This document shows positions 18,697-28,979 of a stretch of 64,000 nucleotides of DNA, one piece after another. Each line of letters opens with the position of its first letter. The stretch's first letter is position 1. The DNA comes from a virus, in IMG/VR virus record IMGVR_UViG_3300028045_000001, positions 64,001 to 128,000 of that record; one strand, 5' to 3'. The translations under genes were made by a program, and so were the position numbers. The notes beneath the pieces are model-generated. The model did no database searches. It was not told the DNA's origin and was given only the letters and a program-made list of their open reading frames with translations.

Positions 18697-20787
18697 TTAT
18701 TCTGGCGTAAAGCCTTCACGACTACAGTTGATATCAACATTCCAAACTCGGTTGGTTGCAGGTGCTTGGATATCGACTGCAACATGCGTCTCATACCCAC
18801 GTTTCTGTTCTTCAGCAGTTTGATACACCCTCACACTGAATACATATTTTCCATTGTAGGTAGTCGCAAGCTTGTTGGTGAGGTCATCTGTAATCTGCTG
18901 CTGCAAAATATCAAATGGTATGTCCATTCCAGAGAAAAGCGTCCAGCTTTTTCCAATAAGTTGTTTTGTATACGTGAGCGTATCCACAAAATACAGGCTA
19001 CTTAAGACTGAAGTTTCATGACGATACCCAGTTCGAAGGGCTGCGTAGAAGAGGCCAACTCTATCGAAGTAACTTAAATAGTTACCACCTGCCGCCCAGA
19101 GGCGTCCCTTAGAGTCTTCGCTGGATGGCGTGTAGTTAACCGATTCAAATAGGTTACACTCGCTATTAGGTCTTCCCCCAAACGATCCCTGTAAAATCTC
19201 TGTCCCCATGTACTCAGATCGCATCTGGGCAATCCTCAGCGAGCAGGGCACCAGTTCATTTGAGGGCAGCGTTCCAACCTGCATCCCAATACTGAACCTA
19301 CAAGCTCCTGTGCCCTTATCTATTGATTCTGGAAACAACAAACCGTATGCCCGTAAAGAGATAGCAACACTCTCATCCTGATACTCGTTATTGATGGGAG
19401 GTCGTAAACCATTGGTTGGGTTGGCCGACCCAGACTCGTATACTGGAGTCTCTCCATCCTTATAGTGCACGGATAGGTCTTGAGTAGCGACCGTCACTAT
19501 CAAATCGTCCCGAAGCGTCATAGCCTCAAGCAATGCTTTCTTCGTATCCAAGGAACACCCCATGTCATACACGTGGGTCATAGGGTATCGAAGTTTATCC
19601 ACGATAGTTGGGGCAAGCGTACCACTGCAAAATTTAATAAGCTCACCTTCGATTGTGACATCATCTAATACACCGTCGGTCCCATTTGTAGCATAGATAT
19701 TGTTTGCCGAATTAAAATTTAATCCAGCCTCTACATTAAGTCCAGATAGTTCTGTTTCAGATGTGACTACCCACAATCCCGGATACGGATCATTTTTAAA
19801 GTCCTTGCCGGTAAAGATATCCACCATCATTCCATTGTCCGTAATGACGATGCCCTCATCATCATAACTTCCGGATTGAACATCAGTGAGCCATGCTTGA
19901 CCAATGGCGTTGATGTTTTCATGATAGATTGCAAATGAAGCTGGGAGGTCGGAGTATCTGGTTGGAAAGTGATCTCCGAAATACATCTTAGCAGTCGTAA
20001 CTGGATCCTTCGCGTCTGGTAAGAATGAAAATTGATTAGACACATTTCCATTCTCGTCAAGAACGTTAGCAACAGAAACGTTCCCATACAGCTTTTTCTT
20101 CGGGGCCATTGTATAAATCTGACTTCCGATATTTTGTATCATCAGAGCGTCGAGATTTGCAAAATCGCGGTATAGTGAAAAACATCTGTCGCTACCGAGT
20201 GCGCCTGGATATGCATCCAATTCAACCATGATAGGATAGGTGATCTCGTCCCCATTTGTAGAAGGGGAAATGTTCCCTATCCCATTTTCCAACTCAGTGT
20301 CCAGTAATGCTCTTGTTCTCCACACAATGGACATACCTGTCTGAGTTACAATGGCGGGTGGAGTCGCGGTGTCCATTTCGGGTACTGGCTTTCCAAGAAC
20401 AGTGTTGACTATGCCGTCGGAGTCGCGCGACCATGTAGGGCAATCTGTATCTTTTGTAACAACGGCTTCAAGTACCACATTTGCAGACGTAGCAGTATCG
20501 TCAGCCAAGCGAATAATCCAAACCCCATGCCTTTCAAACATGGTCTTAGCCAGCTTCGCCTGTAGAGAATAATATAATTTATTATCCTCATTGAATGTTT
20601 CGCTTCCATATACAGTCTTAGCGAATTTGAAATCTGGGCACCAAACCAGTTCGCCCACTGGACCACTCTGGGCCTTCATTGGACAAATCAATTTATGCAA
20701 GGGCAGACTCTCGTCTTCGATTGGTCGATAAATACTGTTATCAACTACGTTGATTTTCCAATGCGGGTGAGGTTGTATGCTAGCCAT
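18697..20787 (-). CDS. Tail sheath protein
   Basis: 696 aa, essentially the length of the phiKZ sheath. The contractile sheath surrounds the tube and drives injection. The order fits large phage sheaths: an N-terminal domain, a central variable beta-rich insertion (about 150-430), then a conserved C-terminal half with KSWTLFSGMDIPFDILQQQI and the terminal strand VWNVDINCSREGFTPE. That strand takes part in subunit interlocking in known sheaths. I start at 20787 (MASIQPHPHW) with AGAAGGAGAG upstream; the in-frame extension to 20985 overlaps the divergent gene and has no SD. Codon choice is somewhat richer in G/C than that of its neighbours, as expected of an abundant protein. Confidence 0.85.
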   Translation of the reverse strand: MASIQPHPHWKINVVDNSIYRPIEDESLPLHKLICPMKAQSGPVGELVWCPDFKFAKTVYGSETFNEDNKLYYSLQAKLAKTMFERHGVWIIRLADDTATSANVVLEAVVTKDTDCPTWSRDSDGIVNTVLGKPVPEMDTATPPAIVTQTGMSIVWRTRALLDTELENGIGNISPSTNGDEITYPIMVELDAYPGALGSDRCFSLYRDFANLDALMIQNIGSQIYTMAPKKKLYGNVSVANVLDENGNVSNQFSFLPDAKDPVTTAKMYFGDHFPTRYSDLPASFAIYHENINAIGQAWLTDVQSGSYDDEGIVITDNGMMVDIFTGKDFKNDPYPGLWVVTSETELSGLNVEAGLNFNSANNIYATNGTDGVLDDVTIEGELIKFCSGTLAPTIVDKLRYPMTHVYDMGCSLDTKKALLEAMTLRDDLIVTVATQDLSVHYKDGETPVYESGSANPTNGLRPPINNEYQDESVAISLRAYGLLFPESIDKGTGACRFSIGMQVGTLPSNELVPCSLRIAQMRSEYMGTEILQGSFGGRPNSECNLFESVNYTPSSEDSKGRLWAAGGNYLSYFDRVGLFYAALRTGYRHETSVLSSLYFVDTLTYTKQLIGKSWTLFSGMDIPFDILQQQITDDLTNKLATTYNGKYVFSVRVYQTAEEQKRGYETHVAVDIQAPATNRVWNVDINCSREGFTPE

Positions 20788-20857
20788 AGGTAAACTCTCC
20801 TTCTGAAATAAATGATATAATTTTATAAACCAAAGAAAACATTTAGGAGTTAATGAG

Positions 20858-21871
20858 ATGAACTTTAGAATACTGAACAACTCGTTCGTGCGAATGCACA
20901 ACTTCCAGCTCCAAGTGGCAGAGGCCGTTAAATTTTTAAATAAAAATCCACAATGTATAATAGATAATATTAACAAGCAGCACATCTTAAACCAAAAGAC
21001 GTTGATAAACAGTCCAATAGAGACTATCTATACTTCTATCAGAGATTTGGGTCTCGATGAAAAGTTCGCCCTAGTTGATTTTACACATGTGGTCAGCGGT
21101 TCCGCCCCTGACATATTTAATTTAACAATCGTGCCAATCTTTATAAACGATCATCAACTCGTGGTGAACATAACGCCGTTTATCAAAAGAAGAAGATTTG
21201 CCGAAGACAGAATCATCCTATCCGATATTGGGCTGTTCCATAGCCTCATCGTACGGGGTATGCTAATGACCTCGTACGAACAATTCCTTGCCGATAATAC
21301 AAAAAATGATGTGTGGATAGGTCATAATATTGTAATACCATTGGCTATATCTTATAGTATGATTATGACATACCTAATCCCAATGTCGCAGGATATGAAA
21401 GATGTGGAGACGGTCAAAACTATCTTCGTGTGGTTCTTTATGGCCCGCGTACAAAAAACAGACAAGCTGCAAGAACTCAGTAACCCACCATTACTATATC
21501 AGTGTAAAATAAATCTATCGAAGATGGAGATCGACAATGTATTACATGAATTTCTAAAGGACTTCGATTTAAACAGCGAGATGTCACTCAGGGAATTGTC
21601 ACATAGGATAAAAAAGGTCGTACCAACTGTCCCAAAGAACTTTGATGATGCGTGGCTATTGAGGCGATTTACGGGCGGCCATAAGAATGTAAATGAGCTC
21701 ATGGTCGGTATATCTTACCCACCATACTGGCTCTTCCATATCCTCACTATAGTGTCAGGCGCAAAGGACCCACACACGACCCTATTAAAAAAGTTTAGAT
21801 TGTACGATCAAATGTTGATTATGACATCAAGGCTTTTAAAGTCTAAAGGATTCTTAACTAAAATAAAATGA
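20858..21871 (+). CDS. Probable virion protein, unknown
   Basis: 337 aa, not recognised. Largely helical, with a hydrophobic strand or helix around 155-175 (IVIPLAISYSMIMTYLIPM) that may be buried and not a membrane segment. GGAG precedes ATG 20858. It heads a long + strand structural operon, divergent from the sheath gene. Confidence 0.7.
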   Translation: MNFRILNNSFVRMHNFQLQVAEAVKFLNKNPQCIIDNINKQHILNQKTLINSPIETIYTSIRDLGLDEKFALVDFTHVVSGSAPDIFNLTIVPIFINDHQLVVNITPFIKRRRFAEDRIILSDIGLFHSLIVRGMLMTSYEQFLADNTKNDVWIGHNIVIPLAISYSMIMTYLIPMSQDMKDVETVKTIFVWFFMARVQKTDKLQELSNPPLLYQCKINLSKMEIDNVLHEFLKDFDLNSEMSLRELSHRIKKVVPTVPKNFDDAWLLRRFTGGHKNVNELMVGISYPPYWLFHILTIVSGAKDPHTTLLKKFRLYDQMLIMTSRLLKSKGFLTKIK

Positions 21872-21887
21872 GATAACGGTGAATGAT

Positions 21888-24464
21888 ATGGTAACGAACG
21901 GGGCTATAGCTGCACTACATTCCTACGTGATAGAGAACATATGGAATGAACCGCACAAAGAATCTAGAACAAATATTAAACCGGTTAAGGTATATACTGA
22001 ATCGCGGATTAATGCCATGTTCATAAATGACACCCAAGTACAATTGCCTACTAATGAGCCATATTTTATTATGTATATAAATAAGGGCGATTTACCTGGA
22101 CCGGCAATTGCAGATGGCTGGACGTCTGGGACGGAACTCATTATAAAATATCGAAGAATAGTGGAAATATTTTCTGAGAAAGGATGCATGTTTCCAAAAA
22201 ACTCATTCTATTTATTGTTCGATCTGACTATAGATACGATCATTATAGCTGTAAAAAAATCTATGTTCATCCAGTTAGGTGTCATTGGGCAAGATACGTA
22301 CGTCTCGACCTGGTCCGACTCCACGATAGAAGATAATTATACTGTAACTTCCAGCCGCATAAGTAATGAGATAGATCAATCCAATATGTTCGATTTAAGT
22401 TATGACGGGACATTGTATGTAAATGGAAGAATCTCTTCTCCGATAGCTCCTGCACAAATTCCAATCGGATCCTATGTGGAACATGTCAAAGATGACGATG
22501 TGAAAATAAAATTTCGTATCGACTTAGATGATCCATATGAGAACAGAATGTATCTTGACGCCTCTGGGGTACAACGACAAATAATCCATACGCCAAAGGC
22601 ATTAAATCCAGATGGACTGATACTTACTTTAAATACTGTCAAGGTTTATGCTAGAAAAAAGATCGGAGACCTATCTGGAATTCTTGTAAGTGATGCAACC
22701 TACAACCATAACTTTTCACAAATTACACACGCCGATTTCGGAATACCAAGGTACATAATAGAGGATGCCCAGAGTATACTTGGGGTGGACAACATATATC
22801 TTGAAGTACATATCAGCATGTATGGTAATGATAATGTTGTCACGCAAGATAATAATTACATTAATCAATTATACGGCCTGAGCGATGTCGAAATAGTTAG
22901 GATATTATCCGGAGAGGAGGCCACCCTCCCATTCTGGTCGGCCGAAGTGTTGCAAGAGACCCCATATCTAAAAGCTTTCTACGAAGTAGAGGAGAATCCA
23001 AGCTGGGGATACTTTACAAGTATACTTGGCTGCTACTATGCGACTTCTTTGTTATCCAAGGTTATGTTCTCCTTTGATTTAGGGGATGTGGCAACTGACG
23101 TAATAACGATAAGTAAGGATTACATTGCCTCCGATTCCTCCCAAGTCATACTGTTTGAAGATGGGCTAAAGATAAGTGACGAGTATTTCATATCCAACGA
23201 TCTTGGGAACGCGGTATCATTCGAGTTCAATAGTGCGTTCACACCAAAGAATGATTCTGCATACAACGGTCGTATAATTGAAAGAATCCAAACTGATAAG
23301 TTCCATAAGTATACGTCGACGAGTGGAGACGAAGAACTAACCTTTAATTTTAAACCTATGGTGTACCTACAGGGCGAGTTCACTGCTATAAAACTATCAG
23401 ACATGTTGATGGAAGACAGGTCCATTTATTGGCAATCATTGACTCAGACGAATGTTTACAATTCATCTGTAGATAATAATGATGGGACATGGACGCTGGC
23501 CTTCACTCCATTGGCGATAGATCGAACATTCATTATAGCAGAAGACTTGCCTGAAAACTTGATTACTCCAACTTATCATAAGTATGACCTATCCGAATTG
23601 AAAACAAATAATAAACCATTTGTGTTTGATCTGATATGTAAAGATATAAATGATGTGGATGTTCCGATATTAAAATTGAATAGTCTGCTGATCTATCTTA
23701 ATGGTAAAAAATTAACTATGGGAATTGATTACAAGATAGCTACCATAGCGTATGATGAGCGGATTGTTGCACATCAAATTTGCATAACTTCATTATCTTA
23801 CATACGACGAGTTGGCAGCAATGCGTGTGAGGTGTACACTAATAATGAATATGAACTATTTAATCATCTTGGGTTCGCTGCATATACGGACCTTGGTGTA
23901 CTACCTATGAAGGGATCGTATTTTAAAGATTTATCCGAGCTCACCGTATTAGGTCGGTTGATCACAAACCCAAGGGTAGTTGCGGATAGCTTGCATGTGG
24001 ATGATCCAACGTACATGGCTTGCTCGCCGTACAGTATAAATACCCGCATACCCGAGGCAGCAAATAAAAGTATAGAGGGGTATTTAAAAATTGCCCAGAA
24101 CAAAAAGATAGCTACGATCCAGGACTATGTCAGTAACCTCGATACGCATCAGTTAGGGGCATTTGTCACACCACCGTTCTTTTATAGGCTTTACTCTATC
24201 TATACCCAGGTATTGTGCAAGGACATCTTGTTGGGGAAGATAACTGCAATACCCAATGATCCAGATGGAATAGATGATACTGCGACATTCTCAAAGTATC
24301 AATTGCTCAAAGAACATGATATCGTATATGGCACCGATGTTAATTGGGACTACATTGATGCGGATGTAATGCACTCAGATGTAGTGACTTCTCCAAGCAA
24401 ATACGCTATGATAAATACTATAAGGGGCCTGTTGCCAAAAGACAACATAAAGGATGATAATTAA
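21888..24464 (+). CDS. Large beta-rich structural protein, probable baseplate or tail
   Basis: 858 aa, no family assigned. Strand-rich throughout, with repeated surface-protein-like segments (for example SSQVILFEDGLKISDEYFIS), as in tail or baseplate proteins of jumbo myophages. ATG 21888 has GGTGA five bases upstream; GTG 21879 is an alternative. The next gene follows within two bases, so the two are translated together. Confidence 0.75.
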   Translation: MVTNGAIAALHSYVIENIWNEPHKESRTNIKPVKVYTESRINAMFINDTQVQLPTNEPYFIMYINKGDLPGPAIADGWTSGTELIIKYRRIVEIFSEKGCMFPKNSFYLLFDLTIDTIIIAVKKSMFIQLGVIGQDTYVSTWSDSTIEDNYTVTSSRISNEIDQSNMFDLSYDGTLYVNGRISSPIAPAQIPIGSYVEHVKDDDVKIKFRIDLDDPYENRMYLDASGVQRQIIHTPKALNPDGLILTLNTVKVYARKKIGDLSGILVSDATYNHNFSQITHADFGIPRYIIEDAQSILGVDNIYLEVHISMYGNDNVVTQDNNYINQLYGLSDVEIVRILSGEEATLPFWSAEVLQETPYLKAFYEVEENPSWGYFTSILGCYYATSLLSKVMFSFDLGDVATDVITISKDYIASDSSQVILFEDGLKISDEYFISNDLGNAVSFEFNSAFTPKNDSAYNGRIIERIQTDKFHKYTSTSGDEELTFNFKPMVYLQGEFTAIKLSDMLMEDRSIYWQSLTQTNVYNSSVDNNDGTWTLAFTPLAIDRTFIIAEDLPENLITPTYHKYDLSELKTNNKPFVFDLICKDINDVDVPILKLNSLLIYLNGKKLTMGIDYKIATIAYDERIVAHQICITSLSYIRRVGSNACEVYTNNEYELFNHLGFAAYTDLGVLPMKGSYFKDLSELTVLGRLITNPRVVADSLHVDDPTYMACSPYSINTRIPEAANKSIEGYLKIAQNKKIATIQDYVSNLDTHQLGAFVTPPFFYRLYSIYTQVLCKDILLGKITAIPNDPDGIDDTATFSKYQLLKEHDIVYGTDVNWDYIDADVMHSDVVTSPSKYAMINTIRGLLPKDNIKDDN

Positions 24465-24465
24465 T

Positions 24466-26064
24466 ATGAATGATCAAGTAATAGCTATAGGTGATCAACG
24501 GCCAGAGGTATACTCTGAGTCCACTATATATGATCCCGATATTCACGGCTCCGATACATCAGTTTTGGGGGGACTCGGTGGACCTTACGTCCCGCAACTC
24601 GATGCTCTTGTAATGGATATGAAAGGAAGGCTTAAGCGGGTAGTGTCAGTGGATCCAGATACCTACAAAGTGACTTATGCCAGGATCCATACAGACTCGG
24701 ATGGAAAAGAAGATTCATTGATAAATTATGGCAATGAAATTTATTGCATCTACTACGATAACGCCATCAATCCGAATAAACTAATTATCGATGCGAAGGT
24801 TGCTATATTTGGAACAAATGCATACGAGTATAGATTGATGAAAGTAATAGAGGGGGCTCCGATCTCGATAGGCTTGTACATCGATATCCACGGCACTGTG
24901 CAAGGGGATCGTATACCAATGATTGAATCGGGCGTCAGCAGCGTTAAGACCTGCGCAAATGCATACACTAATATTGTATTACATCCAAATGAACTTGTGA
25001 ACATGGAGATCTATGACAGCAACGGAGAGATGCTGAGTGAGATAAAGTTAATCTCTTGTAAAGCAAATGCTATAAGTCAATTGCCAGTCATAACTAACCC
25101 AATAGTGGACTTTGTCATACATAGCTCACAAGAGCGAGGCAATGAGATAATCTGCTATTCCGATCAGGATGTAACTGAGATAGGGTTATATCCAACGATT
25201 GTATATTCTGATGGTTCGACCCAGAGCATAGCAATTGATGGGCAGGACTGCATTATGTATGGTCTGGAGCACATAGTGCAACCGTACATTGGGACACGCT
25301 TCAAACTCATTTGTAAGTACTACCCTGGAGTGACTACAGATGTTGCAGATGGAGCAATAGCCCCCGGACTGAATCACCTAATTGCTGAAAAATATGTAGT
25401 GATAGAAGAACGTGAAGAGCATCAAATCGCCAAAGTTTCCTTACTTCCGGTATGGGACAGCAACATGACTGGTTGGAAAATACGAGCGAGGGCATATAAA
25501 TTTGATAGAAGCTCCCCAGAGGACGTCACTGCACAGATACATTGGATAAATGGGATTAACACTGCCCTATACAACTCAGAGCAATTATATAATCTTGAAA
25601 TTAGGGATGGTGATATTGTGCTGCACTCGCAGATAGGGAGCGTAACACTCAGGCAACCTACTCATGCTATCCCATGGATAATTGATACATACGGCGGAGA
25701 CTCCCCATTATCTCCAAGACCTTTCATATCCTGCGTCGAGGATGTTTATTTCATAGATGCCAATAAGTTCCCAGATGTGGGTTTATTTTTACAATCTTTC
25801 TTTATGAACGCGGTTCCACCGTATAACGTCCCAGGAGGTGAAACAGAAACCCCAACTCCTACACATTTCGTTATCCGGGATATTGAGTTCGGACAAATGA
25901 TAGTGCCCGAAGTACTTCCAATCGATGACTACAGCTTTATACTAAACATCATAGAGGATAGTTCGAGTTTGTATAAGGATACAAATGTAATAATTGAGTT
26001 CTTGATTGAAGTTGGATCGGCTGCGTTTTCAACTATTTATGGAGTGCCAGTTGAAATAAAATAA
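24466..26064 (+). CDS. Beta-rich structural protein
   Basis: 532 aa, not recognised. It contains many short beta strands and Gly/Asp turns, typical of tail or baseplate components. The start at ATG 24466 is one base after the previous stop, with AAAGGA inside the upstream gene; an ATG at 24454 in frame overlaps that gene. A 32-base palindrome ends the unit. Confidence 0.72.
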   Translation: MNDQVIAIGDQRPEVYSESTIYDPDIHGSDTSVLGGLGGPYVPQLDALVMDMKGRLKRVVSVDPDTYKVTYARIHTDSDGKEDSLINYGNEIYCIYYDNAINPNKLIIDAKVAIFGTNAYEYRLMKVIEGAPISIGLYIDIHGTVQGDRIPMIESGVSSVKTCANAYTNIVLHPNELVNMEIYDSNGEMLSEIKLISCKANAISQLPVITNPIVDFVIHSSQERGNEIICYSDQDVTEIGLYPTIVYSDGSTQSIAIDGQDCIMYGLEHIVQPYIGTRFKLICKYYPGVTTDVADGAIAPGLNHLIAEKYVVIEEREEHQIAKVSLLPVWDSNMTGWKIRARAYKFDRSSPEDVTAQIHWINGINTALYNSEQLYNLEIRDGDIVLHSQIGSVTLRQPTHAIPWIIDTYGGDSPLSPRPFISCVEDVYFIDANKFPDVGLFLQSFFMNAVPPYNVPGGETETPTPTHFVIRDIEFGQMIVPEVLPIDDYSFILNIIEDSSSLYKDTNVIIEFLIEVGSAAFSTIYGVPVEIK

Positions 26065-26071
26065 TAATAGC

Positions 26072-26103
26072 CTGCCCATGCTAACAATTGTTAGCATGGG
26101 CAG
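26072..26103 (+). terminator. Hairpin terminator, perfect palindrome
   Basis: A 32-base perfect palindrome without spacer (arms 26072-26087 and 26088-26103) between co-directional structural genes. No T-run follows. Confidence 0.75.
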
Positions 26104-26122
26104 CACATAAGGATGTTGGACT

Positions 26123-27421
26123 ATGGAAATAAAAGCCATAACAATAAAAACAGGACACGAGGTACATTCCCAGTGTAAGAATACCCATACCTATAAAGAA
26201 CTACTTAACTCCATAGATATTGATGTAGAGATAGCAGTACATTTTATCGATGTATATGGGAATATATACAATGTGGATATAAATAAACTACATCTGAACT
26301 TACCCGAGTTGGGTGACACTTGGGAAGAGTTTGAATATAATGTAACATTACAATTGGCTATGACTGGATATATGTCAGATCTTAGAGTGGAGAATGTCAT
26401 CAGTACCATCGGAGAGGATGGTCGCACTGACTATGTTTATTCGGAGGAAGATATGTATCAGGAAGATCGTATAAGGATAGTGCCCACTGAAGCGCTACAA
26501 AGTATCGACATCAAGCGAGGTAGTATACAAATCCCAGACGATATAGACAATTCATTATTGAACCTTAAAAATAATGATCTAAGAATTAAAATATCCGATT
26601 CCGATGCTGGAATAATAAATTTAGAGAATAGTATCTGTGTAATAAATGGAAAGGCGTTCTATCCATTAATGTTTGAGGGAGACATGTGGGTGACTCAGTG
26701 TGTTGATACATTGTCCCAGACTTCGGGTGATGCCTTTTTTATAGATTTCACAAACGTAGGTGGACACACCTTATATAAATTCTCAGAACTTAATTATGAA
26801 TTATTGAATAATGTCCTCCTCGATGATCAAAAATGCAGTGGGACGGTCTCTCTAAGTTTACCGACCGATGTCACTATGTACAATAAAACTCCATTGTTAG
26901 TTATAGAAGGTAGGATATTTTTCCCGAATGAGTTTAACTACACTAACAGTAGGGTAACGTTCGATCTAACTAAATTTCCAATAGAGGCAATGCTTGTGTC
27001 CGACTATGGAAAAGATATAAAGACTACTAAGTCATCTGGTACAGACACAGAGATAGCCCTTAAGGATGTAATAGAAAAAAAATGGGCGGATGTCAACTAT
27101 ACTGGATCATTTTTAATACTGGTTAATTCAGAATTATTAATCCATCAAAGAACATTGTATAATACGTTTATAGAGTCGGCTGTATTCGATCAAGCGTTCA
27201 CAAATCAATCCTTACTTGTAAAACAAAGTACAAGAGAGTTCGTGAATTACGTGCAGGATGAGACAGAGTATAGGTACTTATTATCATTTAAACCATCCAA
27301 GGACCAAATGCTACTATCAAGGGACATGTCTACCTTGGCGACATATGGTAAATCGGATCCACGAATGGGATTAAATCTAAAACATGGGTACTACACAGTA
27401 CTTAATATAAAAAAGAGGTAG
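26123..27421 (+). CDS. Structural protein, unknown
   Basis: 432 aa, not recognised, mixed strand-rich sequence. The neighbours on both sides are virion-type genes. The next gene starts three bases after its stop, with its GAGG inside this gene, so the two are coupled. Confidence 0.7.
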   Translation: MEIKAITIKTGHEVHSQCKNTHTYKELLNSIDIDVEIAVHFIDVYGNIYNVDINKLHLNLPELGDTWEEFEYNVTLQLAMTGYMSDLRVENVISTIGEDGRTDYVYSEEDMYQEDRIRIVPTEALQSIDIKRGSIQIPDDIDNSLLNLKNNDLRIKISDSDAGIINLENSICVINGKAFYPLMFEGDMWVTQCVDTLSQTSGDAFFIDFTNVGGHTLYKFSELNYELLNNVLLDDQKCSGTVSLSLPTDVTMYNKTPLLVIEGRIFFPNEFNYTNSRVTFDLTKFPIEAMLVSDYGKDIKTTKSSGTDTEIALKDVIEKKWADVNYTGSFLILVNSELLIHQRTLYNTFIESAVFDQAFTNQSLLVKQSTREFVNYVQDETEYRYLLSFKPSKDQMLLSRDMSTLATYGKSDPRMGLNLKHGYYTVLNIKKR

Positions 27422-27424
27422 CGT

Positions 27425-28108
27425 ATGAAATTCCAACCCGATCACTTCTTTAAAAGATCGAAAGGACAGGTTATATTCACCGGTAAGATAATGACGATCG
27501 ATATCCCAGACAGGTATGGAAAATTAGGTTGGCTGAACTGGGGCGAACAAATGGAAGTCATAGGTATATTCACTATGGTTATCAATGAGGATATATCTGT
27601 TGGATATAATTGTCAGGCACTGATAACGACCATGCCTTCATCCACGGAAAGAATAAACATCGACGGCTCCGCGTATGTCAGGCTAATATACAACAAGAAT
27701 GATGTCTTCTTGGTATCTGAAGATATTATAAAACAAAATAGTATACCGTACAACATACTCAATGAATTTATTTTCTTGGGTAACCTCCCAGCGTGGATGA
27801 ACTATAAAAATTCATATGAACTATTTGAAAACACCTCTGCATTAACTGGGGTAAATTTTTCAGCAGACAGGGTTTACTTTCATGTAATGCTGTCCCACTG
27901 TTGGAGGGATAGGGACAATGTGATGAAGATGTATAGGAATACGGGAATGCATGCTCCTGGTATCTTTATACCGATGAGGTCAACGCCGTATTCCGCACTA
28001 ACTACTATGGCTCGCACAATAGGTTCTTTTGATAGTGATGGGATCACATCCGCTATCGTAAGCCCTACCGAAGAGGTTTCTGACTTAGAAAACATTATGA
28101 GGGATTAA
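27425..28108 (+). CDS. Unknown protein, probably head or tail assembly
   Basis: 227 aa, not recognised. The N-terminal half is strand-rich; the C-terminal half is helical with a Trp-containing HCWRDRDNVMKMYRN segment. It is coupled upstream to 26123-27421 and lies directly before the prohead protease gene, so a virion assembly role is likely but unproven. Confidence 0.7.
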   Translation: MKFQPDHFFKRSKGQVIFTGKIMTIDIPDRYGKLGWLNWGEQMEVIGIFTMVINEDISVGYNCQALITTMPSSTERINIDGSAYVRLIYNKNDVFLVSEDIIKQNSIPYNILNEFIFLGNLPAWMNYKNSYELFENTSALTGVNFSADRVYFHVMLSHCWRDRDNVMKMYRNTGMHAPGIFIPMRSTPYSALTTMARTIGSFDSDGITSAIVSPTEEVSDLENIMRD

Positions 28109-28112
28109 TAAA

Positions 28113-28979
28113 ATGAAATCAAAACAATTAGCTAAGCGAGTATTTCAGGCTATAGGTATAGCCAGGGAACTCAATGGGTATGTACTATCCGCGTCAAGGC
28201 CAGATGAGAAAGGGTATTTCAGATCACCGGTCATACAACTTGATACAGAGTGGCGAGGTGGAGTACCGGGGCAGTATGATACGGATTCGTTGTTGGATGC
28301 CATAGAAAATCCAATAAAGTCGTTTAACATCGCACTTCGAAGTGGGAATTGTTACGGAGAATACTACCATCCTATATACTCAGGTCAGCCACTTGGAGCA
28401 TGGGTGAAACGATGCATGACCATAGATGGATCATGTGAAAGTCATTTCATATCACACATTGAACCTGGCCCCGACATTAATGATAAGCCGGTCCTTGTTA
28501 TGGTGCATAAACCATCCGGACCATATGCAGAGCAATTGGACGGATCACTAAGGGACCCGGATAAAAATACTTCCTATTCCATTAGGTGTCTTGTCAATAA
28601 GCGCAGAACCCAATCTGGCAAGCTACACGTAGACGTCGTTAAGACATTTGACCACTGCGACTGTCCGGGGTTTGAAGTTGCCGGTACAAGATATCAGCCA
28701 CACATACATCGAGTAGCATCGAACAACATGGGGCCAATCGATGGTCATGATTTGGATGTTAGTATGGTAATGGCGGATCTTATGCGCGATCATGAATCCG
28801 ACAGGGTCAGACTACATAGTGACATTATAAATGATTTGAAACTAATCTTGGATGACGATGCAATGCGAATGCCGGATATGGTACAATTCATTGATAAGGT
28901 GAATAAAAAAGCAGTGTTCACAGACGGCACTGAAAAATCTGCATTCGAGTGCTTCTTTATCGGAGGTGGTCATGACTAA
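28113..28979 (+). CDS. Prohead maturation protease, gp21/S80-like
   Basis: 288 aa. It resembles the T4 gp21-type serine proteases that trim scaffold and internal head proteins. The catalytic-His-like motif is NCYGEYYHP (H86), matching the GExxHP element of the family. It is followed by SHFISHIEP and then a KPSGPYAEQL block. The Ser-containing NTSYSIRC (S154 or S156) lies where gp21 proteins have GxSSRG. It sits directly upstream of two ClpP-fold genes and close to terminase and internal-head paralogs, whose shared cleavage-like motif would be its natural substrate. Which serine is the nucleophile is uncertain. The last 8 bases overlap the next gene. Confidence 0.6.
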   Translation: MKSKQLAKRVFQAIGIARELNGYVLSASRPDEKGYFRSPVIQLDTEWRGGVPGQYDTDSLLDAIENPIKSFNIALRSGNCYGEYYHPIYSGQPLGAWVKRCMTIDGSCESHFISHIEPGPDINDKPVLVMVHKPSGPYAEQLDGSLRDPDKNTSYSIRCLVNKRRTQSGKLHVDVVKTFDHCDCPGFEVAGTRYQPHIHRVASNNMGPIDGHDLDVSMVMADLMRDHESDRVRLHSDIINDLKLILDDDAMRMPDMVQFIDKVNKKAVFTDGTEKSAFECFFIGGGHD